64,000 nucleotides of DNA, taken from NCBI GenBank assembly GCA_947510165.1, contig CANNSB010000001.1, positions 248,001 through 312,000 of the forward strand. The letters are read 5' to 3'. Under the pieces are notes generated by a model. That model worked only from the letters and a program-made list of their open reading frames with translations, was not told where the DNA came from and ran no database searches. The DNA comes from an uncultured Clostridia bacterium. GTDB lineage: Bacteria; Bacillota; Clostridia; Oscillospirales; Ruminococcaceae. The position numbers and the translations under genes are program-made. This document shows positions 25,456-34,614 of the stretch, piece by piece (within the stretch, counting starts at the first letter, position 1; the number at the start of each line of letters is the position of its first letter).

Positions 25456-25579
25456 AATATTACACCTTTATATAAATTTGATTTTTAATATTATATCATA
25501 ATTTTTTTTTCTAAGATAGTATTATTATATGTTTAAATTTGTTATAATTAAATTTAATATTTATTAAGGGGTGTTTTAT

Positions 25580-26095
25580 ATGAATCCAATAGTTACTATG
25601 ACTATGGAAAGTGGAGATAAGATGAAGATAGAACTTTATCCGGATATTGCTCCAAATACTGTTAATAATTTTATTTCTCTTGTAAAATCTGAATTTTATA
25701 ATGGCGTTATATTTCATAGAGTTATTCCAGGTTTTATGATACAAGGGGGAGATCCAGATGGAACTGGTAGAGGTGGCCCTGGATATTCTATAAAAGGGGA
25801 ATTTACAAATAATAATTTTGAAAATAATCTAATACATGAAAAAGGAATATTGTCTATGGCTAGGACTATGGAACCAAATTCTGCTGGATCACAATTTTTT
25901 ATTATGGCTAATAAATATCCTAGCCTTGATAAAGAATATGCAGGTTTTGGGAAAGTTATAGAAGGAATAGAGGTTATCGATAAAATAGTTTCTGTTCCTT
26001 CTGATAATAATGATAAACCTTTTGATAGACAATGTATAAAAACAGTAGAAATAGAGCTTTTTGAAAAACAATATCCAGATCCGGAAAAAATGTAA
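25580..26095 (+). CDS. Peptidyl-prolyl cis-trans isomerase, cyclophilin type
   Basis: A 171-residue cytosolic cyclophilin that speeds proline isomerisation during folding. Family motifs are complete: IAPNTVNNFISLV, FHRVIPGFMIQGGDPDGTGRGGPG with the catalytic Arg, SMARTMEPNSAGSQFFIM, and FGKVIEGIEVIDKI. The start is AUG at 25580, seven bases after AAGGGGTG; GUG at 25571 lies inside that site and is unlikely. Monocistronic, ending in a shared terminator with gpmI. Confidence 0.95.
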   Translation: MNPIVTMTMESGDKMKIELYPDIAPNTVNNFISLVKSEFYNGVIFHRVIPGFMIQGGDPDGTGRGGPGYSIKGEFTNNNFENNLIHEKGILSMARTMEPNSAGSQFFIMANKYPSLDKEYAGFGKVIEGIEVIDKIVSVPSDNNDKPFDRQCIKTVEIELFEKQYPDPEKM

Positions 26096-26147
26096 TAAAA
26101 TAAAAAAAGATATATGCATATTGCATATATCTTTTTTTATTTTATTA
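26093..26147. terminator. Bidirectional terminator containing both stop codons
   Basis: A perfect 26-bp inverted repeat (26093-26118 with 26122-26147, three-base loop) with T-runs on both strands. The cyclophilin stop (26093-26095) and the gpmI stop (26139-26137) both lie in the stem. Confidence 0.85.
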
Positions 26148-27651
26148 AAGAAATTCCAGTCATACTAGTAGGTTTTTTTATTTTTAGTATATCACAAATT
26201 GTGGGAGCTATATCAGCTAATTTTCCTTTTTCTTTTAAAACTACAGGATGATTTATAATAGCAAATGGAACTAATGATAATGTGTGAGGTGTAAATGGGT
26301 TTCCGTGTTCATCAATCATTTTTTCAGCATTTCCATGATCTGCAGTTATAATAGCTTTTCCATCTATAGATTTTATAGCATCCATAACTTTTTTTATACA
26401 TTTATCTAGATGTTCTACAGAATCTTTTGCAGCTTTAAAATTTCCTGTATGCCCGACCATATCACAGTTAGCATAATTTAAAATTATTAAGTCATATTTT
26501 TTAGATAGAATGTTTTCTACAACTTTATCAGTAACTTCATATGCACTCATTTCTGGCATAAGGTCAAATGTAGGAACATCAGGAGATTGTATTAAACATC
26601 TATCTTCTCCAGGAAAAACAGCTTCTACACCACCATTGAAAAAGAATGTCACATGAGCATATTTTTGAGTTTCAGAAATTCTAAGTTGTGTCATTCCATT
26701 CTGACTAATAATTTCTCCTAAAGTTTCATGTATTTTATCAGAATTAAACGCTATATTTACATTTGGCATTGTTTCATCATATTGTGTCATAGTTATAAAT
26801 TTTAAATTAGATAAATTTATATTATGTATAAATCCATTAAATTTATTATCAACAAAAGATCTCGTCAATTGTCTTGATCTATCTGGTCGATAATTAAAAA
26901 ATATAATTGCATCATCTTTTTCAACTATTCCATTTTTATCAAATAAGGTTGGTTCAAAAAATTCATCTGTAATATTATTTTCATATGAATTTTTTATTGA
27001 TTCTATAGGTGGGGTTATAGATATTTTTAATTTGCCTGTCATAGAATTAAAGCATTTTTCAACTCTATTCCATGCAAAATCTCTATCCATTGCAAAATAT
27101 CTTCCTGAAATTGATGCAATTTTTCCAAGAGATATTGTTTTCATATATTCTTCAGTTTTTTTAATAAAATCTATACCAGAAGTTGTTGAAACATCTCTAC
27201 CATCTAAAAATCCATGAATATACAATTTTTCAATATTATTCATTTTAGCCATTTTTATTAGTCCGAATAGATGATCTATATGGCTGTGTACACCGCCATC
27301 TGATATTAGTCCAATTATGTGGAGTTTAGAATCATATTTTTTTGCATGTTCTATAGCTTCTAAAAGTCCTTTGTTTGAAAAAATAGAATCATCTTTAATA
27401 GCCTTAGAAATTCGTACAAGTTCTTGATATACAACCCTTCCAGCGCCAATATTAGTGTGTCCAACTTCAGAATTACCCATCTGTCCATCAGGAAGTCCAA
27501 CATCTTCTCCAGATGCACTTATATATGTAGTTGGATAATCTTTAAAAATAGAATCTAAATTTGGGGTATTTGCCTCTAATATAGCATTTCCACATTTTGT
27601 ATCACTCTTGCCATAACCATCTAATATTATTAATGCTAAAGTCTTTTTAAT
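26137..27651 (-). CDS. gpmI: 2,3-bisphosphoglycerate-independent phosphoglycerate mutase, probable AUU start
   Basis: This enzyme interconverts 3- and 2-phosphoglycerate. The domain layout is complete at 504 residues, close to the family's 510. LIILDGYG near the start holds the first metal-binding Asp, and GQMGNSEVGH holds the catalytic Ser. Later come the phosphatase-like insert, YADVxxx-type NYRPDR and the metal ligands in NYANCDMVGHTG and TADHGNAEKM. No AUG, GUG or UUG gives this N-terminus: the first conventional start is AUG at 27480, inside GQMGNSEVG and without the first metal ligand. The frame is open upstream to AUU at 27651, eight bases after AAAGGAG, giving KKTLALIILDGYG. Last gene of pgk-tpiA-gpmI. 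Confidence 0.88.
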   Translation of the reverse strand: MKKTLALIILDGYGKSDTKCGNAILEANTPNLDSIFKDYPTTYISASGEDVGLPDGQMGNSEVGHTNIGAGRVVYQELVRISKAIKDDSIFSNKGLLEAIEHAKKYDSKLHIIGLISDGGVHSHIDHLFGLIKMAKMNNIEKLYIHGFLDGRDVSTTSGIDFIKKTEEYMKTISLGKIASISGRYFAMDRDFAWNRVEKCFNSMTGKLKISITPPIESIKNSYENNITDEFFEPTLFDKNGIVEKDDAIIFFNYRPDRSRQLTRSFVDNKFNGFIHNINLSNLKFITMTQYDETMPNVNIAFNSDKIHETLGEIISQNGMTQLRISETQKYAHVTFFFNGGVEAVFPGEDRCLIQSPDVPTFDLMPEMSAYEVTDKVVENILSKKYDLIILNYANCDMVGHTGNFKAAKDSVEHLDKCIKKVMDAIKSIDGKAIITADHGNAEKMIDEHGNPFTPHTLSLVPFAIINHPVVLKEKGKLADIAPTICDILKIKKPTSMTGISLIK

Positions 27652-27682
27652 AAAATCATCTCCTTTTTTAAATTATTAAAAA

Positions 27683-28456
27683 TTACATTGGAGTTGATGC
27701 AGCATTTATTATAATAGAAAAATCACTAACTTTTAGGGATGCTCCACCGATTAGTCCGCCATCTATATCTTTTTCAGAAATAAGTTCTGATGCATTCGTA
27801 GAATTCATAGATCCGCCATATTGTATAATCATTTTATCTGCGGATTCTTTTGAGTATAACTTTAATATTGTAGAACGAATAAATTTACAAACATCATTTG
27901 CTTGTGTGCTTGTAGCTGTTTTTCCAGTTCCAATAGCCCAGATAGGTTCATAAGCTATAATTATATTATTTAAACATTTTTCTTCTATATTTGATAAAGA
28001 TAATTCTAATTGTTTAAAAACCACTTTTTCTGTAATGTTTTTTTCTCTCTCTTCTAAGGATTCTCCAACGCATAAAATAGTTTTTAAATTATTTGATATA
28101 GCGGATTTTATTTTTTTATTTACAATAGTATCAGTTTCGGCAAAATATTGTCTTCTTTCACTATGTCCTATTATTACATACTCTACACCCATTTCTGCAA
28201 GCATTGTAGGAGAAATTTCTCCTGTAAAAGCCCCAGAATTTTCAAAATGACAATTTTGTGCACCGATTTTTATATCAGTATCTTTTGTAAGATTAATAGC
28301 TCTTTCTAAACTTGTGAAAGGTACACATATTATTATATCACAATTTTTATTTTTAGTTAGAGGAATAAGATTATTTATTAAAGTTTCAGAATCTTTAATA
28401 GTGTTATTCATCTTCCAGTTTCCAGCAATGATTGGTTTTCTAATAGTATTATTCAT
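27683..28456 (-). CDS. tpiA: Triose-phosphate isomerase
   Basis: A 257-residue TIM-barrel enzyme interconverting dihydroxyacetone phosphate and glyceraldehyde-3-phosphate. Active-site residues are present: Lys in AGNWKMN, His in IIGHSERRQYF and Glu in IAYEPIWAIGTG, with the phosphate-gripping IQYGGSMN and GLIGGASL. Second gene of the pgk-tpiA-gpmI operon, 45 bases after pgk and 31 bases before gpmI. AUG start with AAGGATGAT upstream. Confidence 0.97.
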   Translation of the reverse strand: MNNTIRKPIIAGNWKMNNTIKDSETLINNLIPLTKNKNCDIIICVPFTSLERAINLTKDTDIKIGAQNCHFENSGAFTGEISPTMLAEMGVEYVIIGHSERRQYFAETDTIVNKKIKSAISNNLKTILCVGESLEEREKNITEKVVFKQLELSLSNIEEKCLNNIIIAYEPIWAIGTGKTATSTQANDVCKFIRSTILKLYSKESADKMIIQYGGSMNSTNASELISEKDIDGGLIGGASLKVSDFSIIINAASTPM

Positions 28457-28501
28457 AAATTATTATCATCCTTATTTTTAAAATAAACAAAATAAATTTA
28501 T

Positions 28502-29695
28502 TTATTTATTCATTAAAGCAGCAATACCAGGAAGAGTTTTTCCTTCTAAAAATTCTAAAGAAGCTCCGCCACCAGTAGAAATATGATCCATTTTATCTGC
28601 AAATCCAAGTTTTTCAACAGCAGCAGCAGAGTCTCCACCACCAATTATAGAAATACAATCTTTATTGTCGGAAAGAGCCTGAGCTATGCTTATTGTTCCA
28701 ACAGCAAATCTTTCCCACTCTGCAACTCCCATTGGTCCATTCCAAATAACTGTTTTTGCATGGCTGATTTCTTCTGCAAAAATTTGTTGTGTTTTTTCTC
28801 CAATATCTAAACCTGTATATTCATCAGGGATTTTATCAGAATCAACTAATTTAGCTTTACAATCAGGTTTAAAATCATCTCCAACCATATTATCAACAGG
28901 TAAAAGAATTTTAACACCTTTTTCTTCTGCCTTTTTTAACAAAGATTTAGCTAAATCTAGTTTATCATCTTCACATATAGATGTCCCTATTTTATAACCT
29001 TTAGATTTATTAAATGTATATGCCATTCCACCACCAATAATTAAAGTATCTACCTTATCTAGAAGGTTTTCTATAACACTTATTTTATCAGAAACTTTTG
29101 ATCCGCCTAGAATAGCTACAAAAGGTCTTTTTGGATTTGATAAGGCTTCTCCCATAAATGATATTTCTTTTTCTATTAAAAATCCTGATACTGCAGGTAA
29201 AAATTCAGCAATTCCAGCTGTAGAAGCGTGGGCTCTATGAGCTGTTCCAAAAGCGTCATTTACATAAATATCTGCCATAGAAGCTAATTTTTTTGAAAAT
29301 TCTTTATCATTTTTCTTTTCTTCTTTATGAAATCTAATATTTTCTAAAAGTAGTATCTCTCCTGAATTTAAATTACCAATTTTTTTAAAAGTATCTTCTC
29401 CAATAACATCAGAAGACATGATAACCTTTGTATCTATAAGTTCTGCAAGTCTATTAGCTATTGGTTTTAAAGAAAATTCCATATCAAACCCATCTTTAGG
29501 TCTTCCAAGATGAGAGCAGGCAATAATTTTAGCTTTTTTTTCAACAAGATATTTTAGTGTTTTTAATGATTCAATAATTCTCTTATCATCAGCTATATCT
29601 CCTTTATCTAAAGGAACATTAAAATCGCATCTAACAAAAACGATTTTTTGAGCAACATCAATATCCTGCAAAGTTTTTTTATTTAAATAAGACAT
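28502..29695 (-). CDS. pgk: Phosphoglycerate kinase
   Basis: A 397-residue enzyme making ATP from 1,3-bisphosphoglycerate. Signatures include [73 protein letters not shown] and the nucleotide loop [12 protein letters not shown]. The start is AUG at 29695 behind AAAGGTAG; an upstream UUG at 29716 precedes that site and is unlikely. It leads the operon with tpiA and gpmI. The usual first gene, gap, is missing here; gapN occurs alone 12 kb away. Confidence 0.97.
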   Translation of the reverse strand: MSYLNKKTLQDIDVAQKIVFVRCDFNVPLDKGDIADDKRIIESLKTLKYLVEKKAKIIACSHLGRPKDGFDMEFSLKPIANRLAELIDTKVIMSSDVIGEDTFKKIGNLNSGEILLLENIRFHKEEKKNDKEFSKKLASMADIYVNDAFGTAHRAHASTAGIAEFLPAVSGFLIEKEISFMGEALSNPKRPFVAILGGSKVSDKISVIENLLDKVDTLIIGGGMAYTFNKSKGYKIGTSICEDDKLDLAKSLLKKAEEKGVKILLPVDNMVGDDFKPDCKAKLVDSDKIPDEYTGLDIGEKTQQIFAEEISHAKTVIWNGPMGVAEWERFAVGTISIAQALSDNKDCISIIGGGDSAAAVEKLGFADKMDHISTGGGASLEFLEGKTLPGIAALMNK

Positions 29696-29822
29696 GAAAA
29701 TACATCTACCTTTCATACTAGTAATTAGAATTGTTATAGATTATATTATATAAAATATAGTTTAATTTTATAACAATTGATACAAAATATCAAGTTAAAA
29801 AATTATCATAGAATTTTACAAG

Positions 29823-30695
29823 CTATCTTTTTTTACCTTTAATGGCTATTCCCACTAGGTTTGGGCCAGTGTTACAAGTTATACAAGCACCAGCAAATCC
29901 ATGTATTCCAGCTTTTTGTCCAAGTGTTTTTTGTGCTTCTTTTATAAAGAGATCTTTCTTTTCTTCAATATCACCGTAGATAAGGGCATAGGGTGTTTCT
30001 GGAATCATTCTGTTTTTAGCATAATTTAAAATAGAAGTAATTATATTTTTTTCTCCTCTAACTTTTTCAACAACAGATGTATTTCCATCAATTATAGAAA
30101 TTAAAGGTCTAAGTCCCATAATTTCTCCTATAAAAGCTTTTGCAGCACTTATTCTTCCAGATTTTTTAACGTATTTTAGAGAAAGAGGAATAAAATATAC
30201 CTCTACGCAAGAAAACCAATCTTCTAAATATCTTATTATTTCTTCTGAATTTATAGAATTTAAGGCTTTTTTTGCTGACTCTATAACAGGGTATCCATAC
30301 GATAGAGAATAATTTTTAGAGTCTATTATATGAATTTTAAATTTACCTATACTATTCGGATGCTCTTCAAAGAACATATCTCTTGCAGATAAAGCAGAGT
30401 TGTATGTATTTGACCCTAAAGAATTTATAGATATATATAGTATCTCTTCAAAACCTTGATTATATATCGAGTTGAAAGATGTTAGAAATCTAGACGATGT
30501 TATCTGAGATGTTGTTGGAATTGTTTCGCTTTTAGAAAGAATTTTTAAAAACTCTTCATTTGTTATATCAATTTTTTCTAAAAACGTCTGTTCTTCTAAA
30601 TTTATTGAAAAAGACAATGAAGTTATATTATACTTTCTTTCTAGTTCACTAGGTATATCACAAGAAGAGTCGGTTAATATTTTTATTTTATTCAT
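29823..30695 (-). CDS. DegV family fatty-acid-binding protein
   Basis: A 290-residue DegV protein. These proteins bind fatty acids and, as FakB, present them to the kinase FakA for phosphorylation. Family blocks are ILTDSSCDIPSELERKYNIT, PTTSQITSSRF with the acyl-carboxylate-binding Ser/Thr, HIIDSKNYSLSYGYPV, the SGRISAAKAFIGEIMGLRPL segment, and a closing GPNLVGIAIKG. No FakA gene is in this window. It follows trmL by 16 bases on the same transcript; AUG start with GGGGGAT. Confidence 0.9.
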   Translation of the reverse strand: MNKIKILTDSSCDIPSELERKYNITSLSFSINLEEQTFLEKIDITNEEFLKILSKSETIPTTSQITSSRFLTSFNSIYNQGFEEILYISINSLGSNTYNSALSARDMFFEEHPNSIGKFKIHIIDSKNYSLSYGYPVIESAKKALNSINSEEIIRYLEDWFSCVEVYFIPLSLKYVKKSGRISAAKAFIGEIMGLRPLISIIDGNTSVVEKVRGEKNIITSILNYAKNRMIPETPYALIYGDIEEKKDLFIKEAQKTLGQKAGIHGFAGACITCNTGPNLVGIAIKGKKR

Positions 30696-30711
30696 CTATA
30701 ATAATCCCCCG

Positions 30712-31224
30712 TTATAAATTATCTAAATTTCCATTTTGTAATAGATTAGGAAAATTTCTTTGTCTTAAAACTTCATAACATGCAATATTTACGCTGTTTG
30801 AAAGATTTAAACTACGTATATTATCAAGCATAGGAATTCTAGCACAATTTTCTTTATTTGCTAATAATATCTGTTCATCTATTCCGGCATCTTCTCTACC
30901 AAAAATAAGAAATATATCTTGGCTAAAGTTTGTATAATCAAAATCAGAATATAATTTTTTTCCTTTTGTAGTAAAAAAAACATAGATTTTATTTTTTTCA
31001 TCTTGAAAGGTTGAAAAAAAATGTTCGGTAGAACTATATATGCTAATAGATAATTTATCCCAATAATCTAATCCAGCACGTTTTAATTTTTTGTCGGTAA
31101 TTTCAAATCCTATAGGCTGGACAATATGTAAATTTATTCCTGTAGCAGCAACAGTTCTTGCTATATTTCCTGTATTTTGTGGAATTTGTGGTTGTAAAAG
31201 AACCACGTTAAGAAAATTATTCAT
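30712..31224 (-). CDS. trmL: tRNA (cytidine/uridine-34-2'-O)-methyltransferase TrmL
   Basis: A 170-residue SPOUT methyltransferase that 2'-O-methylates the wobble base of certain leucine tRNAs using SAM. Knot motifs are visible: QIPQNTGNIARTVAATG, LIFGREDAGID and the C-terminal IRSLNLSNSVNIACYEVLRQ. Length is typical of TrmL (about 155-170) rather than larger SpoU enzymes. It is the first gene of a trmL-degV pair. Confidence 0.92.
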   Translation of the reverse strand: MNNFLNVVLLQPQIPQNTGNIARTVAATGINLHIVQPIGFEITDKKLKRAGLDYWDKLSISIYSSTEHFFSTFQDEKNKIYVFFTTKGKKLYSDFDYTNFSQDIFLIFGREDAGIDEQILLANKENCARIPMLDNIRSLNLSNSVNIACYEVLRQRNFPNLLQNGNLDNL

Positions 31225-31361
31225 AATAAATCCATTCTAAATATATTTATATATATATTAAACTATATTTATAAATATATTTCAATATATATATAAATAT
31301 ATATTTTTTTAAATTTAAGGTGTATAATAATATACAAAAATATATGTTAAAAGAGGTTTTT

Positions 31362-32216
31362 ATGAAAAAAAATTCTATAAAAAATAAAATTTTAATTTTT
31401 ATATCTATTCTAGTCTTCGTTTTAATTATTGTATTTATATTTATATCTGGATCTAATAGATCAGCTGAAACTATTTTAGAAGAAGTTAGACAAAATAGTA
31501 TAACCATGAAATTTTCGTCATCAGGAGTTATTAAATCATCAAATGAAAAAATTTATCTAGTTTCTCCAACTTTGTCTGTTTCAAATTTTTTTGTTAAACA
31601 AGGACAATATGTAAAAGCTGGAGAAAATTTAATAGAGTATACTAATGGTTCTTTTGAATCTGCAGATTTTGATGGAGTTGTTTCATTTTTAAATAAAAAC
31701 GCCTTGCCTACACAGCCTTTGTTATCTTTAGCTGAAAAAAGTAGTTTTTATCTTTCTCTTCCTGTAAATGTTTTTGAGTTTTCAGATTTAAGTGTAGGGC
31801 AGGTTAGTAAGATTAAATTTTTAGATAAAGAATATACTGGAAAAATAGATTTTATATCTAAAGCTATTGAACAAAAATCTGATTCTTTTGGTGCAGATGT
31901 TCCAACGGTAGATGTAATTGTATCTATTGATGATATAGATGAAAATTTAATTTTAGGATTTAGTGCGGATATAGATGTTGTAATATCGGAGAAATTTGAT
32001 ATCTCTACTATCCCTATCTCTTCTGTTAAATTTGATAACGAAGGAACATATTGTTATATAAATAATAATATGACTGCAAAAAAAGTTTATATTAAAACAG
32101 GAATAAGTTCGGAAAGTTTAATAGAAGTTATATCAGGTGTTAAATTAGGTGAAGAAGTTATAACAAATATTACTAGCGATATCCAAGATGGAAAAAAGAT
32201 TTCTATAGCTAAATAG
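31362..32216 (+). CDS. MacA/HlyD-type membrane-fusion (periplasmic adaptor) protein
   Basis: A 284-residue protein with one N-terminal membrane anchor (about residues 8-30) and a short adaptor domain. The split lipoyl/biotinyl-like halves are recognisable (NFFVKQGQYVKAGENLIEY and FDGVVSFLNK), followed by a beta-barrel (SVGQVSKIKFLDKEYTG) and a C-terminal KVYIKTGISSESLIEVISG domain. There is almost no coiled-coil hairpin, as in Gram-positive YknX/MacA-like proteins. The AUG at 31362 follows AAGAGGT; an upstream in-frame AUA/AUG extension lacks a site. It precedes a MacB-type permease by 37 bases. Confidence 0.85.
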   Translation: MKKNSIKNKILIFISILVFVLIIVFIFISGSNRSAETILEEVRQNSITMKFSSSGVIKSSNEKIYLVSPTLSVSNFFVKQGQYVKAGENLIEYTNGSFESADFDGVVSFLNKNALPTQPLLSLAEKSSFYLSLPVNVFEFSDLSVGQVSKIKFLDKEYTGKIDFISKAIEQKSDSFGADVPTVDVIVSIDDIDENLILGFSADIDVVISEKFDISTIPISSVKFDNEGTYCYINNNMTAKKVYIKTGISSESLIEVISGVKLGEEVITNITSDIQDGKKISIAK

Positions 32217-32253
32217 CCAGTTTAGATTTTGTGAATAAATAGGAGATTAATTT

Positions 32254-33456
32254 ATGAATATTAAAGAAAATATAAAAATGGCTATTAAAAGTATGATGAA
32301 TAAAAAAGTTCGTACATTTCTTACGATGTTTGGAATTATTATTGGAATTATGTCTGTTATTATTATTCTATCTATTGGAAAAGGTGCTCAAAAACAAATT
32401 CTTGGAGAAGTTGAAAAGATGGGGGCATCTACTGTTGTTTTAGAGGTTAATTCTGAAAATGGATTTCAAAATAATTTATTAGATTTAAAAGATATAGAAT
32501 ATATAAAAGATAACGTTAAGCATATATCTAATATAACTCCACTTGTTCAAATTTTTGGAAAAACTTTTGCCAATAAAAAATCTAAAGATACACTTATAAA
32601 CGGAACATCTAATAGTATAACGGATATTATGCATCTTGAAATGTTACATGGAAATATTTTTTCTTTTGAAGAATATTCTTCTGGAAAAAAAAGCGCTATA
32701 ATTGATCATACAACAGCGCTTACTATTTTTGGTTCGACAGATGTTGTAGGACAAAAGGTCGCTCTTTCTATAAATAATGAAAATATAAATGTAAATATAG
32801 TTGGAGTTTATAAACATAATTTTGAAACTATTGGAGATGATAGGACGCCGGGGATAGTTTATATTCCTGCAACAACTATTCAGATGATTTTAGATAAACC
32901 AATTTCTTTTAAAGAAATTTACATAGAGGTAGATTCAAAAGATAATATTGATATAGTTGGAAATTCTGTTGAAAATCTTATTTCTATTAGAAAAAATACA
33001 GTTTCTAGAGATATTTATAACGCTAAAAATATGATAGATCAAGTTGATCAATTAAATAATATTCTTGGTTTATTTCAGTTATTTTTAGCTTCTGTTGCTA
33101 GTATATCTCTCCTTGTTGGTGGAGTTGGAGTTATGAATATTATGCTTGTATCTGTTGCTGAAAGGAAAAGGGAGATTGGGATAAAAAAATCTTTAGGTGC
33201 AAAACCATCAACTATTCTTTTCCAATTTTTAACAGAAGCCCTTATAATTAGTTTTATAGCTGGGTTTATAGGAATATTATTTGGGGTATTTATTTCTTTA
33301 GGAATGGGATATATAGCTGGAATGTCACCTGTATTTGATTTTAATACTATTTCATTTTGTGTTATTTTTTCATTATTAGTAGGTATATTTTTTGGAATTT
33401 ATCCAGCTAAAAAAGCTGCTAAATTAAATCCTATAGATGCATTAAGGATAGATTAG
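32254..33456 (+). CDS. MacB/FtsX-type ABC transporter permease
   Basis: A 400-residue permease with the MacB topology: one membrane segment near residues 20-42, a large extracytoplasmic MacB_PCD domain (about 45-265), and three C-terminal segments containing the FtsX core LLVGGVGVMNIMLVSVAERK, REIGIKKSLGAK and GIYPAKKAAKLNPIDALR. The last is the classic C-terminal signature. It would export peptides or antibiotics, or sense the envelope, with the adaptor upstream. An ATP-binding subunit is normally encoded between or beside them but is absent here, so it must be borrowed from another locus. Confidence 0.9.
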   Translation: MNIKENIKMAIKSMMNKKVRTFLTMFGIIIGIMSVIIILSIGKGAQKQILGEVEKMGASTVVLEVNSENGFQNNLLDLKDIEYIKDNVKHISNITPLVQIFGKTFANKKSKDTLINGTSNSITDIMHLEMLHGNIFSFEEYSSGKKSAIIDHTTALTIFGSTDVVGQKVALSINNENINVNIVGVYKHNFETIGDDRTPGIVYIPATTIQMILDKPISFKEIYIEVDSKDNIDIVGNSVENLISIRKNTVSRDIYNAKNMIDQVDQLNNILGLFQLFLASVASISLLVGGVGVMNIMLVSVAERKREIGIKKSLGAKPSTILFQFLTEALIISFIAGFIGILFGVFISLGMGYIAGMSPVFDFNTISFCVIFSLLVGIFFGIYPAKKAAKLNPIDALRID

Positions 33457-33461
33457 TTTAT

Positions 33462-33500
33462 AAAAATAAGGTCGTGTAATTAAACACGGCCTTATTTTTT
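33462..33500. terminator. Bidirectional terminator between the permease and upp
   Basis: A 15-bp stem (33463-33477 with 33484-33498, one G-T pair, with a G+C-rich core) is flanked by A- and T-runs and lies between convergent genes. Confidence 0.85.
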
Positions 33501-34125
33501 ATTTAGTGTAGAATATTCTATCTCCAGCGTCGCCAATTCCTGGTATTATATATCCATTGTCATCTAATTTATCATCTATGCCAGTTGTATATATTTTAAT
33601 GTCGTTATAATGTTTATGTATATTTTCTATCCCTAATTTACAGCATAGTATAGATATTACCTTAATATTTTTAATATTTTTTTCTTTTAGAAGAGAAATA
33701 GCTTTAATTATAGATCCTCCTGTAGCTATAATAGGATCAAGAATAATAACATCTCTATGTGAAATATCTATAGGAAGTTTTGCGTAATATTCAACAGGGT
33801 TTAGTGTTTTATGATCTCTATAAAATCCTAGATGACCAATCTTTGCAGATGGAAGTAGATTTAAACAACCATCAACCATTCCAAGACCAGCACGTAATAT
33901 TGGTATAAATGCAATTTTATTATTTATAAACTTTGTTTTACAGATAGATAAAGGGGTTTCTATTTCAACTTCCTTTAAATTTAAATCTCTTGTAGCTTCA
34001 TAGCATAATAGAGTAGATATTTCTGAAACAAGTTCTCTAAATTCTTTTGTTAATGTTCTTTTATCCCTTAAAAGAGATAATTTATGATTTAATAAAGGGT
34101 GATCTATAATAAAAAAATTTTTCAT
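33499..34125 (-). CDS. upp: Uracil phosphoribosyltransferase
   Basis: A 208-residue enzyme making UMP from uracil and PRPP. Motifs are typical: IPILRAGLGMVDG, GHLGFYRDHKTL with YYAKLP, the PRPP-binding VIILDPIIATGGS and the uracil site YIIPGIGDAGDRIFY. The start is AUG at 34125 behind GGAGGAT; UUG at 34137 precedes that site. It is the last gene of tsaE-tsaB-rpiB-upp, 39 bases after rpiB. Confidence 0.97.
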   Translation of the reverse strand: MKNFFIIDHPLLNHKLSLLRDKRTLTKEFRELVSEISTLLCYEATRDLNLKEVEIETPLSICKTKFINNKIAFIPILRAGLGMVDGCLNLLPSAKIGHLGFYRDHKTLNPVEYYAKLPIDISHRDVIILDPIIATGGSIIKAISLLKEKNIKNIKVISILCCKLGIENIHKHYNDIKIYTTGIDDKLDDNGYIIPGIGDAGDRIFYTK

Positions 34126-34164
34126 ATAATCCTCCAAAATTGATTTATATATATTATATTATAT

Positions 34165-34596
34165 TTATTCTTCTATCAATTTTATTCTATTTATATGCCT
34201 ATCTTCTTTAGAAAATTTTGTGTTTATAAAGATATCTACTAGTTCTAAAGCAAGGCCTTTTCCAATAACTCTTTCTCCAAGGCATAATATATTTGCGTTG
34301 TTATGAAGAACAGTATATTTAGTTGAAAAAGCATCGGAGCAAACAGAAGCTCTAATACCCTTAATTTTATTTGCAGATATAGACATACCAATTCCTGTAC
34401 CACAAACTAAAATACCTTTTATGAATTTATTATCATTAATTAATAATTTTGATAATTTTTTTGCAATAATAGGATAATCACAACTATCTTGTGAAAAACA
34501 TCCAACATCATGATATTTTATATTATTTTCTTTTAAATGTTCTATTATGTATTCTTTTAAAGAATACCCACCATGGTCTGATCCGATTATAATCAT
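34165..34596 (-). CDS. rpiB: Ribose-5-phosphate isomerase B
   Basis: A 143-residue RpiB/LacAB-family sugar-phosphate isomerase of the pentose phosphate pathway. Motifs are IIGSDHGGYSLKEYI, the catalytic Cys in GILVCGTGIGMSISANK, and the ASVCSDAFSTKYTVLHNNANILCLG block. The pairing with upp is common in Clostridia, where ribose phosphate leads to the PRPP used by Upp. Third gene of the tsaE-tsaB-rpiB-upp run. Confidence 0.93.
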   Translation of the reverse strand: MIIIGSDHGGYSLKEYIIEHLKENNIKYHDVGCFSQDSCDYPIIAKKLSKLLINDNKFIKGILVCGTGIGMSISANKIKGIRASVCSDAFSTKYTVLHNNANILCLGERVIGKGLALELVDIFINTKFSKEDRHINRIKLIEE

Positions 34597-34614
34597 AAAA
34601 AAATCCTTTTAATT

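Noticed and set aside
27480-27651. gpmI as a truncated or frameshifted pseudogene
   Set aside because: The missing N-terminus is present in the same frame with full conservation; only the start codon is unusual.
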